Shown here in pieces: positions 43,190 through 50,972 of a DNA stretch of 64,000 nt (the stretch's first letter is position 1; each line of letters opens with the position of its first letter). The stretch is from NCBI GenBank assembly GCA_963714145.1, contig OY970235.1, forward strand, positions 4,402,001-4,466,000. The letters are read 5' to 3'. Under the pieces are notes generated by a model. The model worked only from the letters and a program-made list of their open reading frames with translations. It was not told where the DNA came from and did no database searches. This DNA comes from JBBWZH01 sp035544115. Lineage in GTDB: Bacteria > Actinomycetota > Actinomycetes > Mycobacteriales > CADCTP01. Position numbers and translations under genes: made by a program.

Positions 43190-44089
43190 TCATACCCGTT
43201 CCACCCGCGCGTGGCCGAACAGGCCGGTGGGTTTGGCCACCAGGACGAGCACGATGATCGCGAAGGCCACGGTCAGCTGCAGCGAGCCGCCGAGGAACGT
43301 CGCGTACCCGTTGAGCATCGACTCGGCGACGCCGAAGGCGAGGCCGCCGACGACCGCGCCGGTGATGCTGTCCAGGCCGCCGAGCAGCGCGGCCGCCGCC
43401 GCGAAGATCAGGATCGGGAAGAACGCGCTCAGGTTGAGCTGGTTCGGCGGCAGGATCGGGACGATCAGCACGCCGGCGAACGAGCCGATCACCGAGGAGA
43501 TCCCCCAACTGGCGCTGAGCACCCGCCCGACGTTGACGCCGGACAGCGCGGCCGACTCGGGGTTGCTCGCGACCGCGCGCATCTTGAGCCCGAGCGGCGT
43601 CGCGTTCAGCAGCAGCGTGAGCAGCACGACGACCAGAGCGGTCAGCAGCACGACCCCGATCGAGTCGTAGTGCAGCCGGGCCCCGCCGATCGTCACGTAG
43701 TCGTCCGGGCCGTTCGGCAGCAGGTGCGGGAAGACCTTGTCCTCCGGTCCCCAGATCCAGCCGTCCGCGCCGTTGAGCGCGGTGAACAGGCCGAGGGCGA
43801 CGATGAGCACGGCCGCCTCGTTGCGCCGCCGGATCGGCCGGATCAGGGTCCGCTCCGTCACGACGCCCAGCACGAAGCCGACCACCATCGAGGCGAGCAT
43901 CGCGAGCACGAGCGGCCAGCCCCTGGTCGTCAGCCACCACGCGACGAAGCAGGTGAACAGCGCGTACTCGCCCTGGGCGAAGTTGATCGTCTTCGACCCG
44001 CGGAACACGACCACGAGCGCCAGCGCGATCAGCACGTAGGCCGACCCCGACGTGACGCCGGAGAACAGCCGGTCCAGGAAGATCTCCAC
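43190..44089 (-). CDS. livH: Liv-type ABC permease (LivH)
   Basis: 299 residues, LivH family: FLDRLFSGVTSGSAYVLIAL, GSKTINFAQGEYAL, and MRAVASNPESAALSGVNVGR in the coupling loop, ending LFGHARVERV. GTG 44089 follows GGGGGAC. The 79-base gap to livM contains a GCTCGCTCCGCTCCGCGG stretch, a common intergenic element type in actinomycetes. Confidence 0.92.
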   Translation of the reverse strand: MEIFLDRLFSGVTSGSAYVLIALALVVVFRGSKTINFAQGEYALFTCFVAWWLTTRGWPLVLAMLASMVVGFVLGVVTERTLIRPIRRRNEAAVLIVALGLFTALNGADGWIWGPEDKVFPHLLPNGPDDYVTIGGARLHYDSIGVVLLTALVVVLLTLLLNATPLGLKMRAVASNPESAALSGVNVGRVLSASWGISSVIGSFAGVLIVPILPPNQLNLSAFFPILIFAAAAALLGGLDSITGAVVGGLAFGVAESMLNGYATFLGGSLQLTVAFAIIVLVLVAKPTGLFGHARVERV

Positions 44090-44103
44090 CTGTCCCCCGA
44101 TCC

Positions 44104-44823
44104 TCAGTAGCCGAGATACGCCTGTCGGATCGCGTCGTTGCCGCGGAACGTCCCGGTGTCGCCGGTCGCGGCGATGGTCCCGACCTCGAGCAGGTACACC
44201 CGGGACGCGATGTCCAGCGCCAGCTCGGCGTTCTGCTCGACCAGCAGCAGCGAGATGCCGTCGTCGGCGTTCAGCTCGTGCAGCACCTCGAACAGGCCCT
44301 GGACCACCACCGGCGCGAGACCCAGGCTGACCTCGTCGCAGAGCAGCAGCCGGGGGCGCGCCATCATCGCCCGGGCGATCGCGAGCATCTGCTGCTCGCC
44401 CCCGGACAGCGTCCCGGCGACCTGGTCGCGCCGGCCGCCGAGGGCGGGGAAGACCTCGCACCAGCGCTCGATGTCGGCCGCGACGGCCGCGCGGTCGGCG
44501 CGGGTCACGGCGCCGACGCGCAGGTTGTCGCGCACGGTCAGGTCGGTGAGCGTGCCGCGGCCCTGCGGCACCAGCCCGACCCCCCGGCGCAGCATGGCGT
44601 CCGGCCGCACCCGGCCGATCCGGTGCCCGGCCACGGCGATCTCACCGGCGGTGTGCGGGATCAGCCCGGAGATGGCGCGCAGCAGCGTCGTCTTGCCGGC
44701 CCCGTTGGCGCCCAGCACGACGACGACCTCGCCGGCGGCGACGTGCACGTCGACGCCGTGCAACACGCTCGCGCCGCCGTACCCGGCGTGCAGCCCCCGC
44801 ACGTCCAGCAATTCCGGGCTCAT
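44104..44823 (-). CDS. livF: Liv-type ABC ATPase (LivF)
   Basis: 239 residues. Walker A LGANGAGKTTLLRAISGL, Q-loop region LVPQGRGTLTDLTVRDNL (typical of LivF), signature LSGGEQQMLAIARAMM, Walker B LLLCDEVSLGLAP and H-loop-equivalent LLVEQNAELAL. Overlaps livG by ATGA. Confidence 0.94.
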   Translation of the reverse strand: MSPELLDVRGLHAGYGGASVLHGVDVHVAAGEVVVVLGANGAGKTTLLRAISGLIPHTAGEIAVAGHRIGRVRPDAMLRRGVGLVPQGRGTLTDLTVRDNLRVGAVTRADRAAVAADIERWCEVFPALGGRRDQVAGTLSGGEQQMLAIARAMMARPRLLLCDEVSLGLAPVVVQGLFEVLHELNADDGISLLLVEQNAELALDIASRVYLLEVGTIAATGDTGTFRGNDAIRQAYLGY

Positions 44824-45623
44824 CCGACCGGGTCCTTCGGCTGGTCCGCCGGTCGGCCCTTCGCCTGGCCGAGGTAGGACGCGATCACCGCCGGGGAGTG
44901 CGCGACCTCCCGCGGCGTCCCGGCGGCGACGGTGCGGCCGAAGTCCATCGCGACCACATGGTCGGAGATGCCCATCACCAGGCCCATGTGGTGCTCGACC
45001 AGCAGCGCGCTGAAGCCGAACTCGGCCTTGAGCCGCACGATCAGCGAGCCGAGGTCGTGCACCTCGGCGTGGGTGAGTCCACCGGCCGGTTCGTCGAGCA
45101 GCAGCAGCTTCGGCTGGCTCATCAACGCCCGCGCGAGCTCGACCCGCTTGAGCGTGCCGAAGGGCAGCCCGTGCGCCGGCCGGAACGCGACGTCGGCCAG
45201 GTCGAGCTGGCCGAGGACCTCCCACGCCTCGGTCTCCAGCCGGCGCCGGGCGGCGTGCCCGGCCGGCCAGCCCAGCAGCGTCGGCGCCAGCCGCGGGGTG
45301 TTCCGCGAGTGCGCACCGACCAGCGTGTTCTCCAGCACGGTCAGCGATCCGAACAGCGCCAGGTTCTGGAACGTGCGGGCCACGCCGTTGGCCACGACGC
45401 GGTGGCCGCGCACGCTCAGCAGGTCTGTCCCGTTGAACTCGATGGCTCCGGCGCTGGGCTGGTAGATCCGGGTGATGCAGTTGAAGACCGATGTCTTGCC
45501 CGCCCCGTTCGGTCCGATTAGTCCGCAGATCGCGTCGTCCCGGACGGACAGGCTGACCCGGTCGAGCGCGGTGACGCCGCCGAAACGAAGTGTGAGCTCC
45601 CTGATGTCGAGCACCCGGCTCAC
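44820..45623 (-). CDS. livG: Liv-type ABC ATPase (LivG)
   Basis: 267 residues. LRFGGVTALDRVSLSV at the start, Walker A GPNGAGKTSVFNCITRI, LivG-type VARTFQNLALFGSLTVLEN and Walker B LLLLDEPAGGLTHAE are normal. The signature segment reads LPFGTLKRVELARALM, where LivG proteins usually have LPYGxQRRxEIARAL. First gene of the seven-gene operon livG-F-H-M-binding protein-two CoA ligases. GTG 45623 follows GGGGGAAG; regulon site B1 is 68 bases upstream. Confidence 0.92.
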   Translation of the reverse strand: MSRVLDIRELTLRFGGVTALDRVSLSVRDDAICGLIGPNGAGKTSVFNCITRIYQPSAGAIEFNGTDLLSVRGHRVVANGVARTFQNLALFGSLTVLENTLVGAHSRNTPRLAPTLLGWPAGHAARRRLETEAWEVLGQLDLADVAFRPAHGLPFGTLKRVELARALMSQPKLLLLDEPAGGLTHAEVHDLGSLIVRLKAEFGFSALLVEHHMGLVMGISDHVVAMDFGRTVAAGTPREVAHSPAVIASYLGQAKGRPADQPKDPVG

Positions 45624-45690
45624 CTCGCTTCCCCCGCCCCAGGTACGCGCCGAGAGTGCCGCAGCGTACTTCAGTTAGCAGTTCGGCCTT

Positions 45691-45707
45691 CCTACAACAA
45701 GCGAAGC
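45691..45707 (-). promoter_or_regulatory. 17-bp regulon element, site B1
   Basis: Reads GCTTCGCTTGTTGTAGG on the minus strand, oriented toward livG. It overlaps a separate perfect dyad ACAAGC-GAA-GCTTGT (45696..45710). Confidence 0.6.
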
Positions 45708-45765
45708 TTGTGGTCAACATCCCGGCAACGATTGACAGCGCAGCCGATACACACCTAGGCAAGTA

Positions 45766-45782
45766 ACCCTGCTAGTTGTAGT
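45766..45782 (+). promoter_or_regulatory. 17-bp regulon element, site B2
   Basis: Reads ACCCTGCTAGTTGTAGT on the plus strand, 47 bases before the dehydrogenase gene at 45830 and oriented toward it. Confidence 0.65.
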
Positions 45783-45829
45783 GTCCGGCTGGTGGCTGAC
45801 AACCTTCTCTACCGCCCGCTGGACGCCTG

Positions 45830-46588
45830 ATGGCGGCCGAGGTGCGCGGCTGCGTCGCGCTCGTCACCGGCGGGAACCGTGGCATCGGCGAGGCCTTCGT
45901 CTCCGAACTGCTCGCGGGCGGGGCGAGCAAGGTGTACTGCGGCGCCCGTACGCCGGCGGACGTGCCGCGGCGGCTGCGCGACGCCGGTGCGGTCCCGGTG
46001 CCGCTCGACATCACCGACCTGGCGTCCGTCACGGCGGCCGCCGGGACCTGCGGCGACGTCACGGTGCTGGTGAACAACGCCGGCTTCCACGGCCGGGAGC
46101 GGCTGGTGCGCACCGATCACCCGGAGATCGCGCGGCAGGAGATGGAGGTCAACTACTTCGGCACGCTCAACATGATCCGGGCGTTCGCGCCGGTGCTGGA
46201 GCGCACCGGCGGCGGTGCGATCGTCAACGTGCTCTCGGTCGCCGGCGCCCTGCCGACGGCGTTCATGGGCGGGTACTCGACGGCGAAGGCGGCGGCGCTG
46301 TTCCTCACCACGATCGCGCGGGCCGAGCTGGACGCGCAGGGCACGTCGGTGACCGCGCTCGTCGTCGGTTCCGTCGACACCCGGATGGCCGACCACGTGG
46401 ACGGCGCCAAGGAGCGGCCGGTCGACATCGCCCGGGTCGGGCTGCGGGCGATGGCGCGCGGCGAGCGGACGGTCGACACCGACCGGATGGCCTTCGAGTC
46501 GCGGGCGCGGTACGTCCTGGACCCGGTGCGCTGGGAGCGGAACATGGCGAAGGTGATGCGCGACGGCGAGTTGCGGACCGGCCGGTGA
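45830..46588 (+). CDS. Short-chain dehydrogenase/reductase
   Basis: 252 residues, classical SDR: ALVTGGNRGIGEAFVSELL (cofactor loop), VNNAGFHG, catalytic Ser in VLSVAGALP and YSTAK. NAD(P)-dependent oxidation or reduction of a hydroxyl/keto group, possibly a beta-oxidation 3-hydroxyacyl step. ATG 45830 lacks a strong ribosome site. First gene of a three-gene plus-strand unit controlled by site B2; it overlaps the next gene by GTGA. Confidence 0.88.
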   Translation: MAAEVRGCVALVTGGNRGIGEAFVSELLAGGASKVYCGARTPADVPRRLRDAGAVPVPLDITDLASVTAAAGTCGDVTVLVNNAGFHGRERLVRTDHPEIARQEMEVNYFGTLNMIRAFAPVLERTGGGAIVNVLSVAGALPTAFMGGYSTAKAAALFLTTIARAELDAQGTSVTALVVGSVDTRMADHVDGAKERPVDIARVGLRAMARGERTVDTDRMAFESRARYVLDPVRWERNMAKVMRDGELRTGR

Positions 46589-47637
46589 GCACCCGGGTCG
46601 TCCAGTGGGCGACCGGATCGATCGGCCGGACCTGCCTGCGCGCGGTGCTCGACTCCGCCGACCTGGACCTCGTCGGCCTGTACGTCTACAGCGACCGGAA
46701 GGCGGGCCGGGACGCCGGCGAGATCGCCCGGCGGGACCGGACCGGCGTGCTCGCGACCCGGGACCTGGACGCGATCCTCGCCCTGGACGCCGACGTCGTC
46801 CTGCACACGCCCCGGCTGCAGATCCCGTACGAGCGGCACGACGACGACATCTGCCGGCTGCTGCGCAGCGGCAAGAACGTGATCACGACCGCGGGCAACC
46901 ACTACCCGCTGGCGCACGGCCCGCGGCGGCAGGCGATGTTCGAGGCAGCCGGTCGCGACGGTGGCACGACCCTGTTCGGTACCGGCGTGAGCCCGGGCGT
47001 CATCGGCGAACGGCTGACCATGGCGCTGGCCGCGACCAGCGTCGAGCTGGACTCGATCACCATCGACGAGCTGTTCGACGCCAGCGGGATGCCGAGCGCC
47101 GACTTCGTGTTCACCGTCATGGGCATGGGCAGCGACCCGGCCACGACCGACCTGACCACCGGCCCGCTGCCGCGGCTCTACACGACGCTGTACGCCGAGA
47201 CGCTGGCGTACCTGGCCGACCAGCTCGGGCTGCGCGACCACACCATCGAGCCGGACCACCACGTGGAGCTCGCCGCCGCGGACGTCGAGGTGCGGGCCGG
47301 GACGATCCGGGCCGGCACGGTCGTCGCCACCGAATGGCGCTGGCACCTGTCCGCGGCCGGCCGGCGCCGGATCACGCTGGCGATCAGCTGGACGATGGAC
47401 CCGGCGCTGCCCCGCTACCGCGGCCGCCCGCACTGGCGGATCCACCTCACCGGCCGCCCCGCGATGACCGTCTCGATCGACCTGCACGACCCGGCCGACC
47501 CGACCGTGCGCACCACCGCCGGGCAGTACATCACCGCCGGCACCGTCCGGCAGGCCATCCCGGTCGTGGTCGCCGCGCCCCCCGGCGTCCTGCAGATCCC
47601 GCAGTTCGCGCCGTACCGGGGATGGGATACACGGTGA
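46585..47637 (+). CDS. DapB-fold NAD(P)-dependent dehydrogenase-like protein
   Basis: 350 residues with an N-terminal Rossmann fold (RVVQWATGSIGRTCLRAVLD, LVGLYVYSDRKAGRDAGE) and a dihydrodipicolinate-reductase-like C-terminal half. Similar proteins are common in actinobacterial steroid and hydrocarbon clusters and are annotated as DapB-like or amine-dehydrogenase-like, with no firm function. GTG 46585 overlaps the SDR stop. Confidence 0.8.
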   Translation: MSTRVVQWATGSIGRTCLRAVLDSADLDLVGLYVYSDRKAGRDAGEIARRDRTGVLATRDLDAILALDADVVLHTPRLQIPYERHDDDICRLLRSGKNVITTAGNHYPLAHGPRRQAMFEAAGRDGGTTLFGTGVSPGVIGERLTMALAATSVELDSITIDELFDASGMPSADFVFTVMGMGSDPATTDLTTGPLPRLYTTLYAETLAYLADQLGLRDHTIEPDHHVELAAADVEVRAGTIRAGTVVATEWRWHLSAAGRRRITLAISWTMDPALPRYRGRPHWRIHLTGRPAMTVSIDLHDPADPTVRTTAGQYITAGTVRQAIPVVVAAPPGVLQIPQFAPYRGWDTR

Positions 47638-48773
47638 GAGAACAGCGGCGTGACGGCACGGACATGTCGCACGGGGCCCGCGTGGTCAGGTACAGCGACG
47701 TGTCCACAGCGTTGGCTCTACTCAGCGATCATCAGCTTGGTCGGCTGGTGAACGCGGCGCCGGCCATCGGCTCCGGCGTCGGGGGCACCTCGGCCTTGCT
47801 GGATGTCGCCGGTGCCTCGGTCTTCGTGAAGCGGATCCCGCTGACCGACCTGGAGCGTGACCCGGACAACGTCAGGTCCACCGCGAACCTCTTCGGGCTC
47901 CCCACGTTCTGCCAGTACGGAGTCGTCCTGCTGCCCGCCGGCGGTTTCGGCACCTGGCGGGAACTCGCCGCGAACACCATGACGACGAACTGGGTGCTCA
48001 CCAAGCAGAGCGAGGCGTTTCCGCTGATGTATCACTGGCGGGTGCTGCCCGGGGCGCCGCTGGCCGACGAACTCGCGGACATCGACCGTGTCGTCGCGTA
48101 CTGGGGCGGATCGGCGGCCGTGCGGCGGCGGCTGCATGGCCTCGCCCAGGCATCAGCGAGCCTGGTGCTGTTCCTGGAATACGTCCCGCAGAACCTGGAC
48201 GCCTGGCTGACCGGCCAACTCGCCGCCGGCCCAGACGCCATCGCCGCCGCCTGCGCCATGGTGCAGGAATGCCTACACGCCGACATCGCCTTCATGAACG
48301 CCAACAGGCTCCTGCATTTCGACGCCCACTTCCGCAACATCCTGACCGACGGACACCGCCTCTACCTCGCCGACCTCGGCCTGGCCAGCTCACCGCGTTT
48401 CGACCTGTCCACCGACGAGCGGGACTTCCTCGCCCGCAACGCCAGCTACGACGCCGGCTACGCCGCGAGGGAACTGCTCAACTGGATAGTCACCAACATC
48501 GTCGGGATAGCCACCCCCGACACCGGCGGACCCGTCGAGCGCAACGACTACATCCGCCGCTGCGCCGCCGGAGCACAACCCGCCGGTACCCCCGCGCCGG
48601 TCGCCGAGCTGATCAGCCGGCACGCGCCCGTCGCGGCCATCATGAACGACTTCTACTGGAACCTGTTCGGTGTTAGCCGGGCAACGCCGTACCCGGCCCA
48701 GGAGATCGCACAGGCGATGACCATGACCGCCGGCTTCGCGCCCGCACCCGTCGCGCCACGGCCCTGCACATAG
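47634..48773 (+). CDS. Protein-kinase/aminoglycoside-phosphotransferase-fold protein
   Basis: 379 residues. A kinase-like fold is suggested by FVKRIPLTDLE (ATP-site Lys), LLHFDAHFRNILTD (catalytic-loop HxDxHxxN pattern) and LYLADLGLAS (DFG-like). The target may be a protein or small molecule. It is an odd companion in a catabolic operon; its 3' half uses more A- and C-ending codons than its neighbours. GTG 47634 overlaps the previous stop; ATG 47664 is an alternative start. It converges on the tandem-HxlR gene. Confidence 0.7.
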   Translation: MREQRRDGTDMSHGARVVRYSDVSTALALLSDHQLGRLVNAAPAIGSGVGGTSALLDVAGASVFVKRIPLTDLERDPDNVRSTANLFGLPTFCQYGVVLLPAGGFGTWRELAANTMTTNWVLTKQSEAFPLMYHWRVLPGAPLADELADIDRVVAYWGGSAAVRRRLHGLAQASASLVLFLEYVPQNLDAWLTGQLAAGPDAIAAACAMVQECLHADIAFMNANRLLHFDAHFRNILTDGHRLYLADLGLASSPRFDLSTDERDFLARNASYDAGYAARELLNWIVTNIVGIATPDTGGPVERNDYIRRCAAGAQPAGTPAPVAELISRHAPVAAIMNDFYWNLFGVSRATPYPAQEIAQAMTMTAGFAPAPVAPRPCT

Positions 48774-48810
48774 CCATATCGATCGCCCACCCACCCGGCC
48801 GCGGCGGGCC

Positions 48811-49776
48811 CTACCCGGCCGGGGCGCGCACCACCTGGACGCTCGCGCCGCGCAGCCGCTGCTCGCACTGGTCGCAGATCAGCCGGGGGTGGAACGGGCG
48901 GGTGCACTCGACGTGGACGGTCCGCAGCGCCACCCCCTCCGGGGCCTGGAACCAGCGCTGGCCCCACTCGATCGCGGCGGCGAGCACCGGGTAGAACGCC
49001 CGCCCCTTGTCGGTCAGGTGGTAGACGACCCAGCCCGGCCGCTGCGCGTTCGGCGACTGCTCGAGGATGCCGAGCTCGCAGAACGTGCGCAGCCGTTCGG
49101 CCACGATCGTGGGCGGCGCGCCCATCCGCTGCTCGAACTCGCCGAACCGGGTCGCGCCGAGGAACGCCGCGCCGAGCAGCGCGGTCGACCACCGGTTGCC
49201 CACCAGCGCCATCGACTGGGTGACCACCTCGGTCGGGCGGGTGCCGTTGTGCGAGCGCCGCCGGGTCGCGGCCGACGGGATGCTGCGCTGCCACGAGCCG
49301 CTCGGGCCGAACTTCGCCTGCACGTCGCGTGCCTCGGTCCGCTCGCCGCACGCGTCGCAGATCAGCACCGGCGCGAAGAACTCCCCGCACCCCGCGTGCC
49401 GCATCCGGGGCAGGTTCTCCTCCGGCCGGTTCACCCAGCGCTGCTCCCACGCCCACATGGTCAGCAGGATCGGCCACATCTGCCGGCCCCGGGTGGTCAA
49501 CCGGTAGTCGTACCGCGGCGGGTTGTGCTGGTAGGCGACCCGCTCCATGATGTCGACCTCGACCAGCCGGGCCAGCCGGGCGGTGAGCACCGCGCTGGAG
49601 ATGGGCCCGGCCCGCAGCCACTCGTTGTACTGGGTCAGGTCGGCGTTGAGCGCCATCTGCACGATCCACAGCGTCCACTCGTCCCCGACGATCCCGTTGG
49701 TGACCGCGATCGCGTTCGGGCCGCCCGGTTCGAGCAGGGTGACGCGGCCGGATGCGCTCTGCCGGGCCGGGACCAT
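48811..49776 (-). CDS. Tandem HxlR-type regulator with two Cys-pair modules
   Basis: 321 residues made of two similar halves. Each half has an HxlR winged helix (first about 20-120, VGDEWTLWIVQMALNADLTQ; second about 185-285, VGNRWSTALLGAAFLGATRF) followed by a short Cys module: CGEFFAPVLICDACGE in the first and CTRPFHPRLICDQCEQ in the second, both ending in a VQ-containing strand. HxlR proteins normally have one domain and act as dimers; here one chain could bind DNA alone, and the Cys pairs suggest zinc or redox sensing. It is last in the thiolase-SDR-regulator operon behind regulon site C1 and is the best candidate for the regulon's controller. ATG 49776; ribosome site weak. Confidence 0.85.
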   Translation of the reverse strand: MVPARQSASGRVTLLEPGGPNAIAVTNGIVGDEWTLWIVQMALNADLTQYNEWLRAGPISSAVLTARLARLVEVDIMERVAYQHNPPRYDYRLTTRGRQMWPILLTMWAWEQRWVNRPEENLPRMRHAGCGEFFAPVLICDACGERTEARDVQAKFGPSGSWQRSIPSAATRRRSHNGTRPTEVVTQSMALVGNRWSTALLGAAFLGATRFGEFEQRMGAPPTIVAERLRTFCELGILEQSPNAQRPGWVVYHLTDKGRAFYPVLAAAIEWGQRWFQAPEGVALRTVHVECTRPFHPRLICDQCEQRLRGASVQVVRAPAG

Positions 49777-49848
49777 GGCACCACCAAACTGCTCGGGGAT
49801 CGAGGCCGACCGCTGAGCTTACTTCCCGGTCCCAGCCGGCGACCGGCA

Positions 49849-49983
49849 GTCACCGGCTGAGGCCGGCAGCCGCCAGTCACCGGCTGAGGCCGGCAGCCGC
49901 CAGTCACCGGCTGAGGCCGGCAGCCGGCGGTCACCGGCTGAGGCCGGCGGCCGGCGGTCACCGGCTGAGGCCGGCGGCCGGCG
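49849..49983. repeat. 27-bp tandem repeat, five copies, each with a hairpin
   Basis: Units start at 49849, 49876, 49903, 49930 and 49957 with period 27 (GTCACCGGCTGAGGCCGGCA plus a variable GCC-rich part). Each contains CCGGC-TGAG-GCCGG, a short stem-loop. The array lies between the SDR and regulator genes; the last unit supplies the final codons and stop of the SDR gene. Confidence 0.9.
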
Positions 49984-50893
49984 GCTGGGCCGGCTCCACC
50001 TCGGGTCCCGCGACGACGTCCGACTCGAGCCCCGCGACGAAGTCGAAGAAGGCGTGCGGCGCGTCCGGGAACTCGCGGGCCGGCGCCTGCCGGCTGCGGG
50101 CGACGAGGTCGGCCAGGGTCCGCGGTGCCAGCTGGCCGGTGGGCAGCTCGACGGTCCCCCACTCGACCGCGCTGGCGACCCGCAGCCGCCCGCCCGCGAC
50201 GACCAGCAGTTGGCCGTTGAGCAGGCAGGACGGGTCGACGAGGGCGGTGACGACGGGTGCCACCAGCGCCGCGTCCATCGCGTCGCGGTACTGCTCGGCC
50301 ATGCCGGTCTCGGTCATCGGCGTCGTCGCGTACGGCAGCAGCACGTTCGTGTGGACGCCGCGCCGCTCCCCCTCGACGGCGATGGCCCGGCCCAGCGCGA
50401 TCACCGCGCCCTTGCTCGCCGAGTAGGCCGACGCGGTCGGCTCGCCGTACAGCCCGGCGGTCGAGGCGACCAGCACGATGCGCCCGCCGCCGGCCTGCCG
50501 CAGGTGCGCCGAACACGCCTGGGCGACGTGCGCGGTGCCGCCGAGGTTGGTCCGGATCACCGCGTCGAAGCGCTCCGGCGTCGTCTTGTGGAACATCTCC
50601 GGTGCGGCGACCGCCGCGTTCGCCACCAGGAAGTCGACCCGGCCGTAGCTGCGCAGCGCGCGGTCGAGCAGCGCCGGTCCGGCGGCGGGATCGCCGACCT
50701 CGCTGTACTCCGCGACGGCCGTGCCGCCGGCGCGGACGATCTCGCCGACGACCCGGTCGGCCGCGCCCGCCGCCGGGTTGCGGTTGTTCACCACCACGGC
50801 CGCGCCGGCGGCGGCCAGGTCGAGCGCGAACGCGCGGCCGAGCCCCTTGCCCGCCCCGGTGACGATGCCGACCTGCCCGGCCAGCGGCCTCAT
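49958..50893 (-). CDS. Short-chain dehydrogenase/reductase (multifunctional-enzyme-type)
   Basis: 311 residues. IVTGAGKGLGRAFALDLA cofactor motif, NNRNPAAG, ANAAVAAPEMF and YSASK active site. The N-terminal half resembles the 3-hydroxyacyl-CoA dehydrogenase part of peroxisomal multifunctional enzymes (GKGLGRAFA with VVVNNRN), fitting a beta-oxidation step. The last residues come from the 27-bp repeat, so the C-terminus may be secondarily altered. GGAGG precedes ATG 50893. Middle gene of the thiolase-SDR-regulator operon. Confidence 0.87.
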   Translation of the reverse strand: MRPLAGQVGIVTGAGKGLGRAFALDLAAAGAAVVVNNRNPAAGAADRVVGEIVRAGGTAVAEYSEVGDPAAGPALLDRALRSYGRVDFLVANAAVAAPEMFHKTTPERFDAVIRTNLGGTAHVAQACSAHLRQAGGGRIVLVASTAGLYGEPTASAYSASKGAVIALGRAIAVEGERRGVHTNVLLPYATTPMTETGMAEQYRDAMDAALVAPVVTALVDPSCLLNGQLLVVAGGRLRVASAVEWGTVELPTGQLAPRTLADLVARSRQAPAREFPDAPHAFFDFVAGLESDVVAGPEVEPAQPPAAGLSR

Positions 50894-50972
50894 GGGCCGG
50901 CCTCCGGAGTGAGGATCGCAGGGCCGCCATGGCCCGCGGAGCGGAGCGGAGCAGGCCGGCGGGCTGGCACAG

